A stretch of 64,000 bases of DNA from contig QNQO01001153.1 in the NCBI GenBank assembly GCA_003290165.1, forward strand, positions 124,001 through 188,000. Reading direction: 5' to 3'. The number at the start of each line of letters is the position of its first letter. Position 1 is the stretch's first letter. Of this stretch, positions 11,990 to 22,349 are shown piece by piece. The notes under the pieces were generated by a model, which was not told the DNA's origin, did no database searches, and saw nothing but the letters and a program-made list of their open reading frames with translations. This stretch comes from Berberis thunbergii. Its lineage: Eukaryota; Streptophyta; Magnoliopsida; Ranunculales; Berberidaceae. A program made the position numbers and the translations under genes.

Positions 11990-13800
11990 GACGTTGCATC
12001 TGCCACTGTGTTAGTTATCAACACCTTTTTTTTATAAAGAATTTCATAATCAAAGCTGAGGAGCTTGGACAACCAACGTTGTTGTGTCATGGTGGTCACC
12101 TTTTGAGCCAAAAAGTATTTGATACCTTGGTGCTCCGTAAAAATGAGGAACTTAGATCCAAGGAGGTAGGATCTCCATCTATGATGGGCATGACTATGGC
12201 AAGGAGTTCTTTCTCATAAGTCGAGAGAGCTAGATTCCTTGGGCTGAGTGCTTCACTAAATAAATAAAAATGGGCCTCTCATTTTGATAAAGCACAACTC
12301 CTACTCCTCATGAACAAGCATCAGTTTCTCTTGTGAAGGGCATACTAAAATTGGGAATAGCTAGAATCGGGGCTGAACACATAGCTGCCTTGAGTTGTAG
12401 AAATGCTTTAGTAGCTAACAGAAAGAGTTTTTCTTAACGAGTTAGTCAAGGGCTGAGCTATTTGGCCGTATTGTTTGATGAGTTATCAGTAGTAGCCCGT
12501 AAGACCCAAGAAACCAAGGAGTTTTTTGATGTTAGTAGGCATAGGCCAGGTAGACATGGCTTCCTATTTTGGGGGTCAGCCTCAACACCTTGGGCGCTAA
12601 TGATATGGCCAAGGTATTCAAGTTTTGGTTGAGCAAATGAACATTTAGATAACTTGAGAAATAGTTGATGGTGTTGCAATATGCAAAAGACATCAAGTAC
12701 GTGTTCTAAGTGAAGGTTAAGGGAAGAGCTATAGATCAAGATATCATCAAAGAAGATAAGTACATACTTCCTTAAGAGTGGCTGAAAAATCTGATCCATG
12801 AGTGCTTGGAAAGAGGCCGGTGCGTTTGTTAGGCCGAATGACATCACATTGAATTCGAAGTGTCCATGGTGGGTCTTAAATGTTGTCTTGTGAACATCAG
12901 GGGGGTGGACTAAAATTTGATGATAGCTAGACCTTAAGTCAAGTTTAGAGACAATGGTGGCACCATGGGTTCGTCTAATAACTCATCAATGAGAGGCATA
13001 AAAAAATTGTCTTTGATGGTTATCTCATATAATTTCCTATAGTCAACACAAAATCTCCAACTTCCATCATTTTTCTTGACAAGTAGTATAGGAGCAACAA
13101 ATGGGCTTTGGAAATGTTGGATAAGTCCCGACTCAAGCAATTCTCGAATAAGTTGTTCAGTCACAACTTTTTGCATATAAGGGAGCTTATAATGGTTTTG
13201 AGATGGAGGGTGATGACCTACTTTCAAAGGAATGTGATGGTTAAGGACTCTATTGGGAGGGAGGGAATTGGGAGTTCTAAACAAATCAGAACTTGGTGAG
13301 TAGGTGCTGTAACTCTAATGGTGGTGATGGACAAGCTGCAGACACATAGAATAAGTGGTAGAAAAAAGAATTTGCATGTTTTCTTATCAACTTTGAAATA
13401 CCTTTGGCCTCCATCATGCTAAGATCTCCTGTGGTGGTTTCTCCTTGTAGAGTAACTCTGTTTCCATCAATATTCAAGGTTAACTGAAGTTTTTATAGAT
13501 TCATTGTGATGTCCCCAAATAATCTCAGCCAATCACTTCCTAAAACCATATTGTATCCTCCAAGTGGTAGAACCCTTACTCTTCCCTCAAATTGAATCCC
13601 TTGCATTGTCCATCTAAGTTGTTGGCAGATTGCTTTATGGATGAGTTGCTCCCCATTTGCAACCTTAACAACCATTTGACGGGTAAGACAAGTAGGCTAG
13701 TTAGTGACCTTAATAACTTGGGGATCTATGAATGAATGGGTGTTTCCCGTATCTATCAAAATGGCTATTTGTTGCTTCTTGATCAGCCCTTTGAGTAGTA
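11990..13800 (-). pseudogene. Protease, reverse transcriptase and RNase H remnants (Reina-type)
   Basis: Read from high to low coordinates. A protease piece lies near 13800-13490, with a retropepsin-like region at its start and LGSDWL near its end. RT starts at about 13284 (SGLIQHFQSPFVAP, then WRFCVDYRKL) and continues at 12847-12458 with FGLTNAPASFQALM, the catalytic FFDDILIYS and LEYLGHIIS. An RNase H-like piece ends near 11990 (QRWLSKLLSFDYEI). A break between the RT blocks near 12850-12930 and several stops show decay. It is the polymerase part of the element and inactive. Confidence 0.82.
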
Positions 13801-13805
13801 GGGTG

Positions 13806-15290
13806 TTAGCGGAGACTGTCGTGGAGTGCATATAGAGAGATCTTTATATCAGAAGGAATTTGTTGGAATAGATCCTCAGTGATAATGGTTGGCTGCTCCT
13901 CCTTTCCTTCACTTGATTCCTCTTCTGATATCAGCATGTAAAGTGGCCGAGATTTGCAAATGTGACCAGGCTTATAGTGGTCATCACAGTAGTAGCATAA
14001 TCCCGTTTTTCTTCTCATTTTCATTTGAGAAATTCTAAATGTCGAGGGAAAGGGCGAGGAAATGGGCGAGGAAAGACACGTGGCGGGGTGGGGACCGTCC
14101 ACCCCGCTCGAGATGCGCGCACCAAAAATGATGGCACGCATCTCGAGCGGGGTGGACGGTCCCCACCCCGCCACGTGTCTTTCCTCGCCCATTTCCTCGC
14201 CCTTTCCCTCGACATTTAGAATTCCTCTTTTCATTTGTGTGTAATTGAGTCTTCTTATAGGTGTATGGGTGGTGGACGATTTGTTTAAATTGAAGGTAGG
14301 TGGTGGGTCTAGGTTCCTGTTAGGCTGAAAATTGTTGTACGAGTTAGATTGTCTTGTCAATGTGTTTGTGGTATTGGTTTTGTGAGGTACGAAGGAGGTG
14401 GTAGAGTAGGTTGTTTGCTTGGGAGAAAAAACAGTTAGAGTGGTTGAGTAGGTAGACCCAGTGTTACTTTTTGTTTGACAAGAGGCTTCATGCATACGGG
14501 CTAGTGACAGTGTTTGGGTAACTGTAGTGGGTTTAAAAAGTTGTACTAATGCTTTAATTTTAGTTCTCAACCCACTCAAAAAGCTTAAGACAAAGTAGGT
14601 TTCGTCCAAATGGCTGTTACAGGCAAGCATGAGAGACTTCAGCTCCTTAAACCTGTCAAAGTACTCATTCACATACCCTTCTCAATGTAATTTATTGAAC
14701 GAGTCGACGTAATTGTCTAATACAGCCTCCTCAAATCTCTCACACAAGTCATGCACAATTAACTTCCATTGAAACATTTCCTTGCCTACATGGTAGTCAA
14801 GAAACCACAGGTTTGCTCTTCCCATCAGGTGGATGGATGCCATGCCGACTTTACTTTTCTCATTTACTTGGAAGAAACTTAAGTAACGTTCACACTTCTT
14901 TACCAATGACCTCAGGTTGGATCCATCAAACAATGGAAAATCCAATTTAGGAAGACGAGTGAATGTACCTTGGCCCTTCCAATTATTTTGGGAGTTGGAT
15001 TTGTGATCCATAGTTCTTGAAACAGGGGTAGAAGAAGAACTAGGTCCCATGACTCTAGATGGTCAAAATTGTTTCTGAATCAACTGAATCAGATGCTCGA
15101 ATCGAGTGTCTAAACGTTTGTCCCGAGCTTCATTAGCTTGAGTTAGTTTTTTGAACTCATTTTTCAAGAACTTTATCTGACCAGCCATTTCGTTGTGATT
15201 CTTCCTCGTCTCTCTCATGAATTGTTCGGCTTCCTTAGCTCTGGTTTTCATGATGTTTGTGATGGTCGATCTCTCCACAGATCCGAGAGA
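13806..15290 (-). pseudogene. gag of the Reina-type element, with a MITE inside
   Basis: Capsid gene remnants in three stretches. About 15260-15063 holds a coiled-coil-like, charged N-terminus. 15050-14682 includes LPKLDFPLFDGSN and a WFLDYHV region typical of retrotransposon gag. 14672-13806 ends in a CCHC-like nucleic-acid knuckle (LCYYCDDHYKPGHIC). One stop separates the last two blocks. A 200-bp hairpin MITE at 14028-14227 is read through in frame as a glycine- and proline-rich insert just before the knuckle, so its insertion did not close this frame. Overall inactive. Confidence 0.82.
14028..14227. mobile_element. Mutator-like foldback MITE with ABRE/G-box arms
   Basis: 200 bp built almost entirely of two near-perfect inverted arms of about 95 bp around a short centre, flanked by a 10-bp direct duplication TTTTCATTTG (14018-14027 and 14228-14237). 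Long inverted arms and a 9-11 bp duplication are the hallmarks of Mutator-like MITEs. Each arm contains ACACGTGGC, the core of plant abscisic-acid response elements, so there is one copy per strand. It interrupts gag of the gypsy element. Related hairpins are at 9080, 63112 and 63439. Confidence 0.88.
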
Positions 15291-15305
15291 ATGAATGATA
15301 CCAAA

Positions 15306-16052
15306 TGTCACAAACGTGATGATAGGCCACCAGTTAGGCATGTCTATCCAAGGAGGAACAAGGAAGTAAAGAGGTTAAAAGCAGTTAGTGGCTGATCTGT
15401 CAAACCAGGGTGCAGGGCTGAATGACAAGCTGGCAAATAGCTGTATCAGTTGTGGTTAGATGTCAGGCTGGCAAATAGCTGTCAGGGTGGTTGAATGTAA
15501 AGCTGGCAAGAGTTTGTGATATCAGTTGTAACAAATGGTCTAGTGTTGTAAGCATGTATTTTGTATAAATAGAAGTGGGGATAGTCATAATAAGGGTCTG
15601 AAAATTCTGTAAACAGAGCTGCTGCTCAAGTTGAGGAGAGTCAAGCCTCTCGAAAGCTTGTACATTTTGTATCTTCACTTTCCTTTCATCAATAAAAGTG
15701 TCAGTTCATATCATGTGACTTCTGAATTCAAGAGATGAACAAAATAAGAGGAAAGAAGGACTTGAAATTGAACTTGAAAAGGGAAATACATTTCCTGTTT
15801 TGGATTCAAGCAGATAAGCCAATCATACAAATTTCTTATCTTCTTTTTATTTTGTCCTGAATTTCAAAAGGGACCAATCAACTTATAACACGTGTTGGTC
15901 CCATGTGTTAGTAACAAACAAACATTTCATTATTACAAGTTTACCCTTCTCTTTGAATTTCAGCCGTTCGAAATTTCGAATAAGCACCAATTTTCGTGCC
16001 AAAACTTCCATTGTTGATTCTCGTTTCCACTTCTAAAATTGGTGATGTGACA
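15306..16052 (-). repeat. 5' LTR of the Reina-type element, interrupted by a solo LTR
   Basis: Same TGTCAC/GTGACA termini as the 10102-10473 copy but 747 bp long because a 394-bp unit plus duplicated target was inserted 14 bases from its left edge (plus-strand view). Without it the LTR is about 348 bp. Confidence 0.9.
15320..15713 (+). mobile_element. Solo LTR nested in a gypsy LTR
   Basis: 394-bp TG...CA unit with TGATA/TATCA inverted ends, flanked by CGTGA (15315-15319) and TGTGA (15714-15718), a 5-bp duplication with one mismatch. On the plus strand it has a TATA-like GTATAAATAG near 15563 and an AATAAAA poly(A)-type signal near 15691, the order expected within one LTR. It has no internal region or second LTR, so a recombined solo LTR is the best reading; a small non-autonomous element is the alternative. 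Confidence 0.72.
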
Positions 16053-16342
16053 TTGTTGTCTGCGAGACTTGGGGTTACGACAGGGAGGCACTTGGCAGAG
16101 CATTGTAGGGATGCTTATCCCAATTGGGAAAACTTGTTTTTGTGGTTCATGGCGGAGGTGGCTCTGATTCTGATTGTGGCTGATATTCAAAACTGTGAAA
16201 AGGTTCTTCTGTAAGGTGAAAGTTGATTGCTTTCAGTGAAAACTAAAATGTGCTTATGAGTTCCATATTCAGTTTGTGAGGTGGAAATTGGCTTCTGATT
16301 GACTGGGTTGTTCCTACATCGAGGTTTGATTTCTTTCCTTTA

Positions 16343-16730
16343 TTGGAATTCCAAATACACTGCATTGAGACAGAGGCATATAACAACATTTTGATGTCTT
16401 TCATTGCTCAATCTGATGTCCTCTCCTGGGTATGTTATGCGCTTTATTTAATTAGTTATTTCCATATTTCCGTAAAGTATCATCAGGTGATGGTTTATCT
16501 CAAGTGTTGTTTTCTCTGGATTTCTCTAAGAATATCTGCTATTACATTACCAATTTATGAATTTGTGCGGTACCTCAGTGTCCAGAGAAGTATCTGACTG
16601 CTAGCATCTTTGACAGGGTAAATGAGGACTTATTTCTGACCTGCGCAAGGAACTTAGAGCATCTGATGTTGAACACAGAAAACTCTTGGCAAAAGTGAAC
16701 TCTGATAACTCGGTCAGGATGATCAACTAA
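16343..16730 (+). pseudogene. EML: EMSY-like protein (ENT domain) fragment
   Basis: Two exon-like blocks. 16343-16429 gives the start of an ENT domain (FQIHCIETEAYNNIL then AQSDVLSW) and ends at a GT donor. 16617-16730 continues with GLISDLRKELRASDVEHRKL and KVNSDNSVRMI after an AG acceptor. Plant EMSY-like proteins, chromatin readers with ENT and Agenet/Tudor domains, have exactly this order, with GKEGL following SW. Here the Glu codon of that motif is TGA (16623-16625), an in-frame stop, and the frame ends at a TAA shortly after. No ATG is visible at the start, and no downstream Tudor part follows. It retains its intron (16430-16616), so it derives from genomic DNA. It lies about 140 bp after the NRAMP fragment on the same strand. 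Non-functional. Confidence 0.8.
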
Positions 16731-16739
16731 TTCAAATCT

Positions 16740-17050
16740 TCAAAACTGGGTTGTGTTTGTAAATTGGAAGATTAGAAGGTCGAACCTTTATTGGAGTTGT
16801 TCCTACATTGAGGTTTTCAGCTCATCTCTCTGTGTAGTTTAGCTCCATGGAGTATTAAGCTTTTTATGATATTGAATCTAATCCCAATTGTGTGTGTAAT
16901 CTTTTTTTTTTTTTTTTTGATAAAAGTGTGTGTAATCTAATTGAATGGTTTCAACAAAAATTCAAGTTTGTAAATTGAAAGATTTGAAGGTTGAACCTTT
17001 CTTATTGTTGTTCATCTTTGTGTATATATATGGAGTATTAAGGTTTTTAA
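16740..17050 (+). repeat. Diverged direct repeat pair after the EML fragment
   Basis: About 16755-16865 and 16970-17050 share the same order of words: TTGTAAATTG, GAAGGT(C/T)GAACCTTT, TTGTTC and TGGAGTATTAAG. This indicates an old local duplication of roughly 100 bp. No coding content. Confidence 0.55.
16892..16938. repeat. Poly(T) insertion flanked by an 11-bp direct repeat
   Basis: An oligo-T run followed by GATAAAA, bounded by GTGTGTAATCT at 16892-16902 and 16928-16938. This is the pattern left by a very short retroposed tail (LINE/SINE machinery) inserted on the minus strand. Slippage in a repeat is an alternative. Confidence 0.4.
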
Positions 17051-18384
17051 CCGTTGGTGGTTCCATACCAATTTTTTTTTTTTTTTTTAAATTATGAAAT
17101 GTATTTCTTTCTAACTTTTGTTTCTCACTAATTGATTCTCAAGAAAACACAATAGACACTTGTTCTTTTCACTGAGTCTAAATGAAGATGGTCATTGAGG
17201 TAGACTATCTGAATAAGTTAACATTGAAAAGATCATTTTTAAGGGATACAAACCCGGTGTTTATCTTTTGATTGATTCAGAAAAATAATGGATTGTGTGG
17301 TCTATTCAGGAAAGCGTGCTAGCAAGCTTTAGCTTAGCTTAAGTAGCTAGGTAGGGGTGTTATAATAAAGTAACAAAAGAAGGGGAAGGAAAGGTTATTC
17401 AAATGTGATGTTAAGAGATAGATATGATTGATTGCTAACAATACTATAAAGGCTATTGTAATTTTTTCAATTTCATTCTCGTCATCATAGAAACATAACT
17501 ATGTTGATTGTAACCACAAATAGTCTCTCAGTTTTCTACACATTTTCGACACAATAACACATTAACATTTACTTTTGTCATACTTCAAGACCACTTCTTG
17601 ATCATTTACTGTGGTCATGGAGATTTTGTTTTCATATATCCCCTTCATAGTGGATATCAATTCTTCAATAATGAGTGGTTGTAATGGGGTTTTCCCATAT
17701 GATACTATTGTCTATATTGCAACGATTAAATGATTATTCATTATTTTTGATAGCATCCAATTGTCCACTTATATGTCAATACAATTTTCTATGCTTGGTG
17801 AGACATTGGGATCTTTCTGCATCAATGTTATGGTAACAGAAGTAATAGTTTGTTTACTGATTCTTTACAGTTCAAATATACTACACCTCTCTATATCTAT
17901 CAGCTACTCCTTTCTATGTGAGAGATACAGGGGAAGAAAATCTGTGGCTTAGAAAAATGGTTCATAGGAAGCAGTAGCCATCCTACCAAACATAGAAAGC
18001 TAAATTTTGTGATGACTAATTGTAGAAACCTGTAAATTAGTCCTTTAGATTAGTGAGGTTGGAAACAAACATGTTAGGAGTGACGAAAGCATGATCCAAG
18101 GACTAGCGTGGCATGCATGCCATTGTACCCGTGCCGTCATAGTCACGGCTGGTACACTAGTAATATACTAAAGGAAATATGCATATATGAATCATGCGCC
18201 AAGCATGCAGTTGGTGTGACACCATTGACTACCACGTATAATTAATGGATAAGCTAGTATATCTCTACCTAATTGACTTGTGAGCATATCATGCATGCAT
18301 GTGTTACTAAAGAATTTGTCACTCTGGTTACTAAAGAATTTGCTGGAAAAATTATATTCAAAGAAAGTCATATATTGTAACTGT
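17050..18384. other. Unassigned spacer with a dispersed repeat
   Basis: No gene recognised. A stretch at about 18060-18170 (GGCATGCATGCC, TTGTACCC, GGTACACTAGTAA) is related to 50595-50705 and is probably part of an unclassified repeat family. The remainder is AT-rich without domain-like frames. Confidence 0.45.
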
Positions 18385-19049
18385 TGATACATAAAAACGG
18401 TCACATCTTTAAGCCATACAAGTGTTATGATGATCTCGAGGAAATATAGGCCCCAACATCAACCCAACAATGAACAGGTCCAAGCGGTTCTAAGCCCCCT
18501 CGATTCAGTCTGCTAGGCGAACCTGAACTCTCACAACATGTTAGGCCTACACGTCTCACAACTATCCTCAATACCAATAAGTCCCACTAAGGCAAATATC
18601 TCGAGGATTAGCTTCAGACGGCAATTACAGCTGCTCTCTGCTTCCAACCAGGAAGCACATACCAGAGTACATTCCACATAGGGAAACTCCCTTCAACGGA
18701 TTGCTCTTGGATTGTGAATTATCTCCCGCGTATCTAGGAGCACAGGGCTAACAAGGAATTTCTCTCCTACAACACGACTCCTAATTAGAGAAGGATCTCC
18801 AGGAAGATCTCCTTCCTAAACTACACCTATAATGGCCTAGTAGAACCAAGATTCCTTACACTATAAATAAAACATGAGGTTGGTAAGCTAAGGTACGCTA
18901 CAAATTTTCTGTTACAACATTACATCTTCCTCAGATCCCTTTATGACTTTAGCATCGGAGTGTCATTGACCACCACAACGATGGTCCGTCGCTCATGTGT
19001 GTAGGTCAGCAGGAACCAGGTCGAAGTAGAAAGCGAAAAAACAATTGCA
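18385..19049 (+). repeat. 5' LTR of the Tat-like element
   Basis: 665 bp from TGATACATAAAAA to ...ATTGCA. It matches the inverted LTR at 49478-50133 over its whole length and shares its end (GACTTTAGCATCGGAGTG, then CCACCACAAC) with the LTR ending at 61046. A CACTATAAATAAAAC sequence near 18860 is the likely TATA region. A degenerate GCAGTCCGTGGGGAC follows at 19053, where the inverted copy has TTGGCGCAGTCTGTGGGGA as primer site. Confidence 0.85.
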
Positions 19050-19131
19050 TGTGCAGTCCGTGGGGACGAAAAAGTTCTTAAGTTTACATTAAGCGTCATA
19101 TCTTTTCAAAATATAGAGAGATTGTGACCAC

Positions 19132-21144
19132 TATGTCACGCAACAACAGAGAACCGGGGGATACGTCAAATGCCCAAGCTGTTCCTATACCACTTCCTTC
19201 AACAACTCCTGTCTTGCACGGGTAAATGACTCATGCTCCAGCGCCGACGATAGAAACGATGAACCCTAGAATCGATACGCTGGCATCTCAAATACAACGG
19301 ATTGCCAAAGGCAGTGGAGGCTCTCACACGACATAATCCATTACTTGTTAATGGAGACCAGGAACAACACAGACTTCCACCTCCAAAAGATGATATGGAG
19401 CAAGCGCAAGAGAGCATAGCCCTCGCTAGTTCTCATTGGACTAGGGGAGGCTGCGCTACTAACGTTGAGCTCGTTACCAGGATAGAAAGGCTCAGCCCAG
19501 GGAACCCCCTTCGCAAAGGGGCTCACGATCCGGACGTACTGTACCTCTTCTCCGTCCCGCCATTTGTAGACCAGATACTGAATTAGGCCCTTCCGAGGAA
19601 GTTCACTTCCCTGAAGCTCGACTCCTACGATGGAACCACTGATCTTTTCGACCACCTGCGCCATTACCAACACGTAATGTCCCTTAAAGAAGGATTTGAA
19701 TCCGTTATGTGCAGGACCTTTCCCATTAGTCTGAAAGGCTCAGCACTGTCGTGGTTCCACAACCTTTTATCGATGTCCATCGACTCTTTCAAAATGCTGG
19801 CAAATAAATTCCTAACAAGTTTCGTCAGGAGCCAATGTTTTGAAAATGTCTGCACTACATATTCTCTCTACAACAGAGGTTCGGCGAGACACTCTGAGAG
19901 TATGTCTCGCGCTTCAACAACAATCTGGCCCTCATTGGCGGCTGCAGCGATGATACAGCCGTGACGACCTTTACTGCAGGACTCAAAGAGAAAAAGTTCT
20001 ATAAAGACCTCACCCAGAAACCCCCTCTAGACATGGTCAAACTCCTCAAGAACATCCAAAGACATATCACATTGGAAGAGTCGAGGACCGTTAAAAAGGG
20101 AAGTTGAAGGCGAGAAAAAGCCCTCTGCTCCCAGGGACAAGAAAGATGGAAAATGATGCGAGGATGATAAACGGAGTAAAAGGAAGCGCAGCAACAACAG
20201 GCTGGACCCTAGTCAGTTCGGGCCTGAGAATCGTCCAACTATGTTGGATCTAGAACAGTGACACCACTAAATGCTAACATGTTGGACGTACTAAACTCAA
20301 TGAAAAGTTGGGAGGAACTGAAGTGGCCCCCAAAGACATGCAGAGACCCAACCAAGCGTGACAACGACAAGTACTGCGTGTACCACAAGGAGGGCGACCA
20401 TAACACCAATGACTGCAAGAGTTTGAGGTATGAGGTTGAGTACTAGATTCGCAGAGGCATACTTAAAGAGTTCTTGAAGTCTGAAAAGCAAACAGAACAA
20501 ACAAAGGACAGGGGGAGTCAGTTAAAGAGATAAAGAAGGAAACTCTAGGGATAATACACGTCTTTCATGGAGTCAGACCAAATGAAAGCCAGTCATACAG
20601 GTCCCTCAAGCAAAATCTACTGGACATGCGGACACAACCCGTGGATGAGCACAAACACATCTGCCACTCAAGGATTCAGAACCCTATTCCCACCTTGACC
20701 TTTACAGACATGGACCTCGAAGAAGTTCGAGCGCCACATAACAACGCCTTAGTCATTTCGGTTTCCACATCAAGGTGGGAAGTAAAAAGAGCTCTGGCCG
20801 ACAAAGGAAGTTTGCTTAACATTCTGCTCTACAATGCATTCCGCAGCATGGACCTCAAGGAGGAAAACCTGACGTCTTCAAAACAACCATTAATCGAATT
20901 CAACAGGGAAAAGTGCTTCCCCATAAAATAGATAAAGTTAGCTACGGTGGCAGAAGAACAACAGCTTAGGAAGGTCCTATTTCTAATCTTCATGGTGGTA
21001 AATGCATCATCATCCTACAATCTCATCCTGAGAAGACCATGGCTCCACCAGATGGAAGCAATGGTTTCAACCCTTCACCAGTGTGTTAAGTATACTGCTA
21101 ACCACTCCGAAGGAACAATAGGTGGAGATCAACCTACGGCATGA
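19132..21144 (+). pseudogene. gag-protease remnants of the Tat-like element
   Basis: gag starts near 19132 (ATGTCACGC) and is soon broken by stops. A capsid core is readable around 19580-19960 in shifting frames (LDSYDGTTD, then GSALSWFHNLL and SIDSFKMLANKFL, the Retrotrans_gag signature). A CCHC-like knuckle (KYCVYHKEGDHNTNDC) is at about 20370-20420, followed by IRRG. Protease-like sequence spans about 20626-21144, with FTDMDLEEVRAPHNNALVIS, then LADKGSLLNILLYNAF in place of the usual D-N-G-S active-site loop, and LILRRPWLHQMEA. The Asn-to-Lys change in that loop and multiple stops show it is dead. Confidence 0.8.
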
Positions 21145-21569
21145 GGCTGCCACTACGCCGCATTAAAACAGATAGAGTGCTCCTAGATTCAGCTACATCC
21201 TGCAAAGCAGGCTGACCTAGTGCAAGGCTAAACGATGGTAGAGACATCATTTTTGAGTGGTACTGAAGCAATAAGTTCTTCAGCCCAGCGAGTCGAAAAG
21301 GTCATGGCAAACAAGAACACTCCCCCCCCCCTGAAACATAGATCTGCCCCTTTGCAAGGTTTGTTCCTCAGTAACCTATGTAATGCCTCAACAGTCCGCT
21401 AAATGATTCGCAAGAGCAACCTGAATTCCCTTCAAGGCCAAGATCAGTTTCTCTCCGCCGACAGTTAATTTTCTTTAAGTTTTTGTTTCCCTTTCCATAG
21501 TCAATATTGAGTTTTAGTTCTTAAAAGACTTGTGTGATTTGCAATCATTCACTGCACCAAAAATGGCCA

Positions 21570-21945
21570 TTAGCAACTGTTTTAAACCGTGGGGGTAACC
21601 CATTGGCACGACTTAGAACCGTGGGCTGTAGAGGCGACGCTAAATCCCTAGTAACGGCTAAAAACCATGGCTAAAATATTAGCAACGGTTTTATCTCGAG
21701 GACGGTTGATGATTTAGCCACGGTTATAAACTGTTGCAACAATCTTAGCCATGGTTCTAAGCCGTGGGCAGGAGTAGCCATGGCTTAAAATCGTTGCAAG
21801 TTTGGCCACGGTTGTAAGCCGTTGCAATAGCTTTAGCAACGATTTTAATCCGTGGCCAGTACTAGCCACAGTTATAAGCCGTGGCAAGGTAGCCACGGTT
21901 TTTACCCGTTGCAATAATTAGCCACGGTTTAAAACCGTGGCAAAT
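21570..21945. repeat. Left subterminal palindrome array of the CACTA element
   Basis: About ten degenerate copies of a ~21-bp near-palindrome (AGCCACGG-TTTTAA-ACCGTGGC) with short spacers. Nearest-neighbour distance is roughly 30-40 bp. Ends in a T run near 21947. Confidence 0.88.
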
Positions 21946-22164
21946 TTTTTTTTTTTTGCTGTCAAATGACTTTTTATTACATCTTATAAGTTTTATTTCT
22001 AGAAAATAAAATTTTAATGTGCCAAACTTAAACATTTCCATGAATGGAGGCAAAGTAATGTAATTAATAAGATAATGTATTACATTGAGTCACAAAATCT
22101 ATCAAATAGTATCTCAAATACAATAACACACACACAAACTTAAATATCTGAAATACAAAGAAAG

Positions 22165-22345
22165 TGGAACAATGCTGCTGCTACTGCGAGAGACGCAATG
22201 CTGCTGCTGCAAGGGATGATTTGTTGATGATGCGAGGTACACACTGCTGCTGCTGCTGTTGCTGCGAGGGATGAACTGTTGCTGTTGCGAAGGACGAACT
22301 GCTGCTCTGCGAGGGACGCACTGATGCGAGCTTGCTGCTGGTCGC
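22165..22345. repeat. Imperfect CTG/CAG trinucleotide tract
   Basis: GCTGCTGCT runs alternate with GCGAGGGA(C/T)GAACTG units, a low-complexity region. Open frames over it (Gln- or Ser-rich) are by-products of the repeat. Confidence 0.8.
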
Positions 22346-22349
22346 AAAC

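Larger units (their letters stand above)
10102..16052 (-). mobile_element. Complete Reina-type Ty3/gypsy (chromovirus) retrotransposon
   Basis: Minus-strand LTR element bounded by LTRs with perfect TGTCAC...GTGACA ends and flanked by an exact 5-bp duplication, TTGTT at 10097-10101 and 16053-16057. A primer-binding site beginning TTTGGTATCA (initiator tRNA-Met type) follows the 5' LTR at about 15291-15305. A purine tract (AGGGGAAGG) precedes the 3' LTR near 10475-10485. The order gag, protease, RT, RNase H, integrase, and a C-terminal extension running up to the 3' LTR, plus LTRs of about 350-370 bp and about 5.3 kb without nested inserts, fits the Reina chromovirus lineage. All coding blocks carry stops or shifts, so it is dead. 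Two later insertions lie inside it. Confidence 0.9.
9938..16206 (+). pseudogene. NRAMP: NRAMP metal-transporter fragment, split by a gypsy element
   Basis: Two pieces, 9938-10101 and 16053 to about 16206, join in frame when the gypsy element and one copy of its TTGTT duplication are removed. The joined frame carries NRAMP-family text: EGDVQSG near a YSLLWLL segment, then MGLLIQLLSARLGV across the insertion point, then TGRHLAEHCRDAYP and WFMAEVALI...ADIQ. In the family these cover transmembrane helices 2-3 of a proton-coupled divalent metal transporter of the NRAMP2 type. The DPGN metal-binding motif and everything after ADIQ (including MPH) are missing, and three extra residues follow AEVALI. 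The fragment was therefore probably incomplete before the insertion. An ATG at 9938 opens the frame, but the first ~30 residues do not look like NRAMP. Non-functional. Confidence 0.82.

Noticed and set aside
10905..13284. Endogenous plant pararetrovirus as source of the RT
   Set aside because: LTRs, 5-bp duplication, tRNA-Met primer site and an integrase after RNase H fit a Ty3/gypsy retrotransposon; no movement protein or coat protein was seen.
14021..14244. Small plus-strand proteins over the hairpin at 14 kb
   Set aside because: The palindrome makes open frames on both strands with mirror-image content; it is a MITE.
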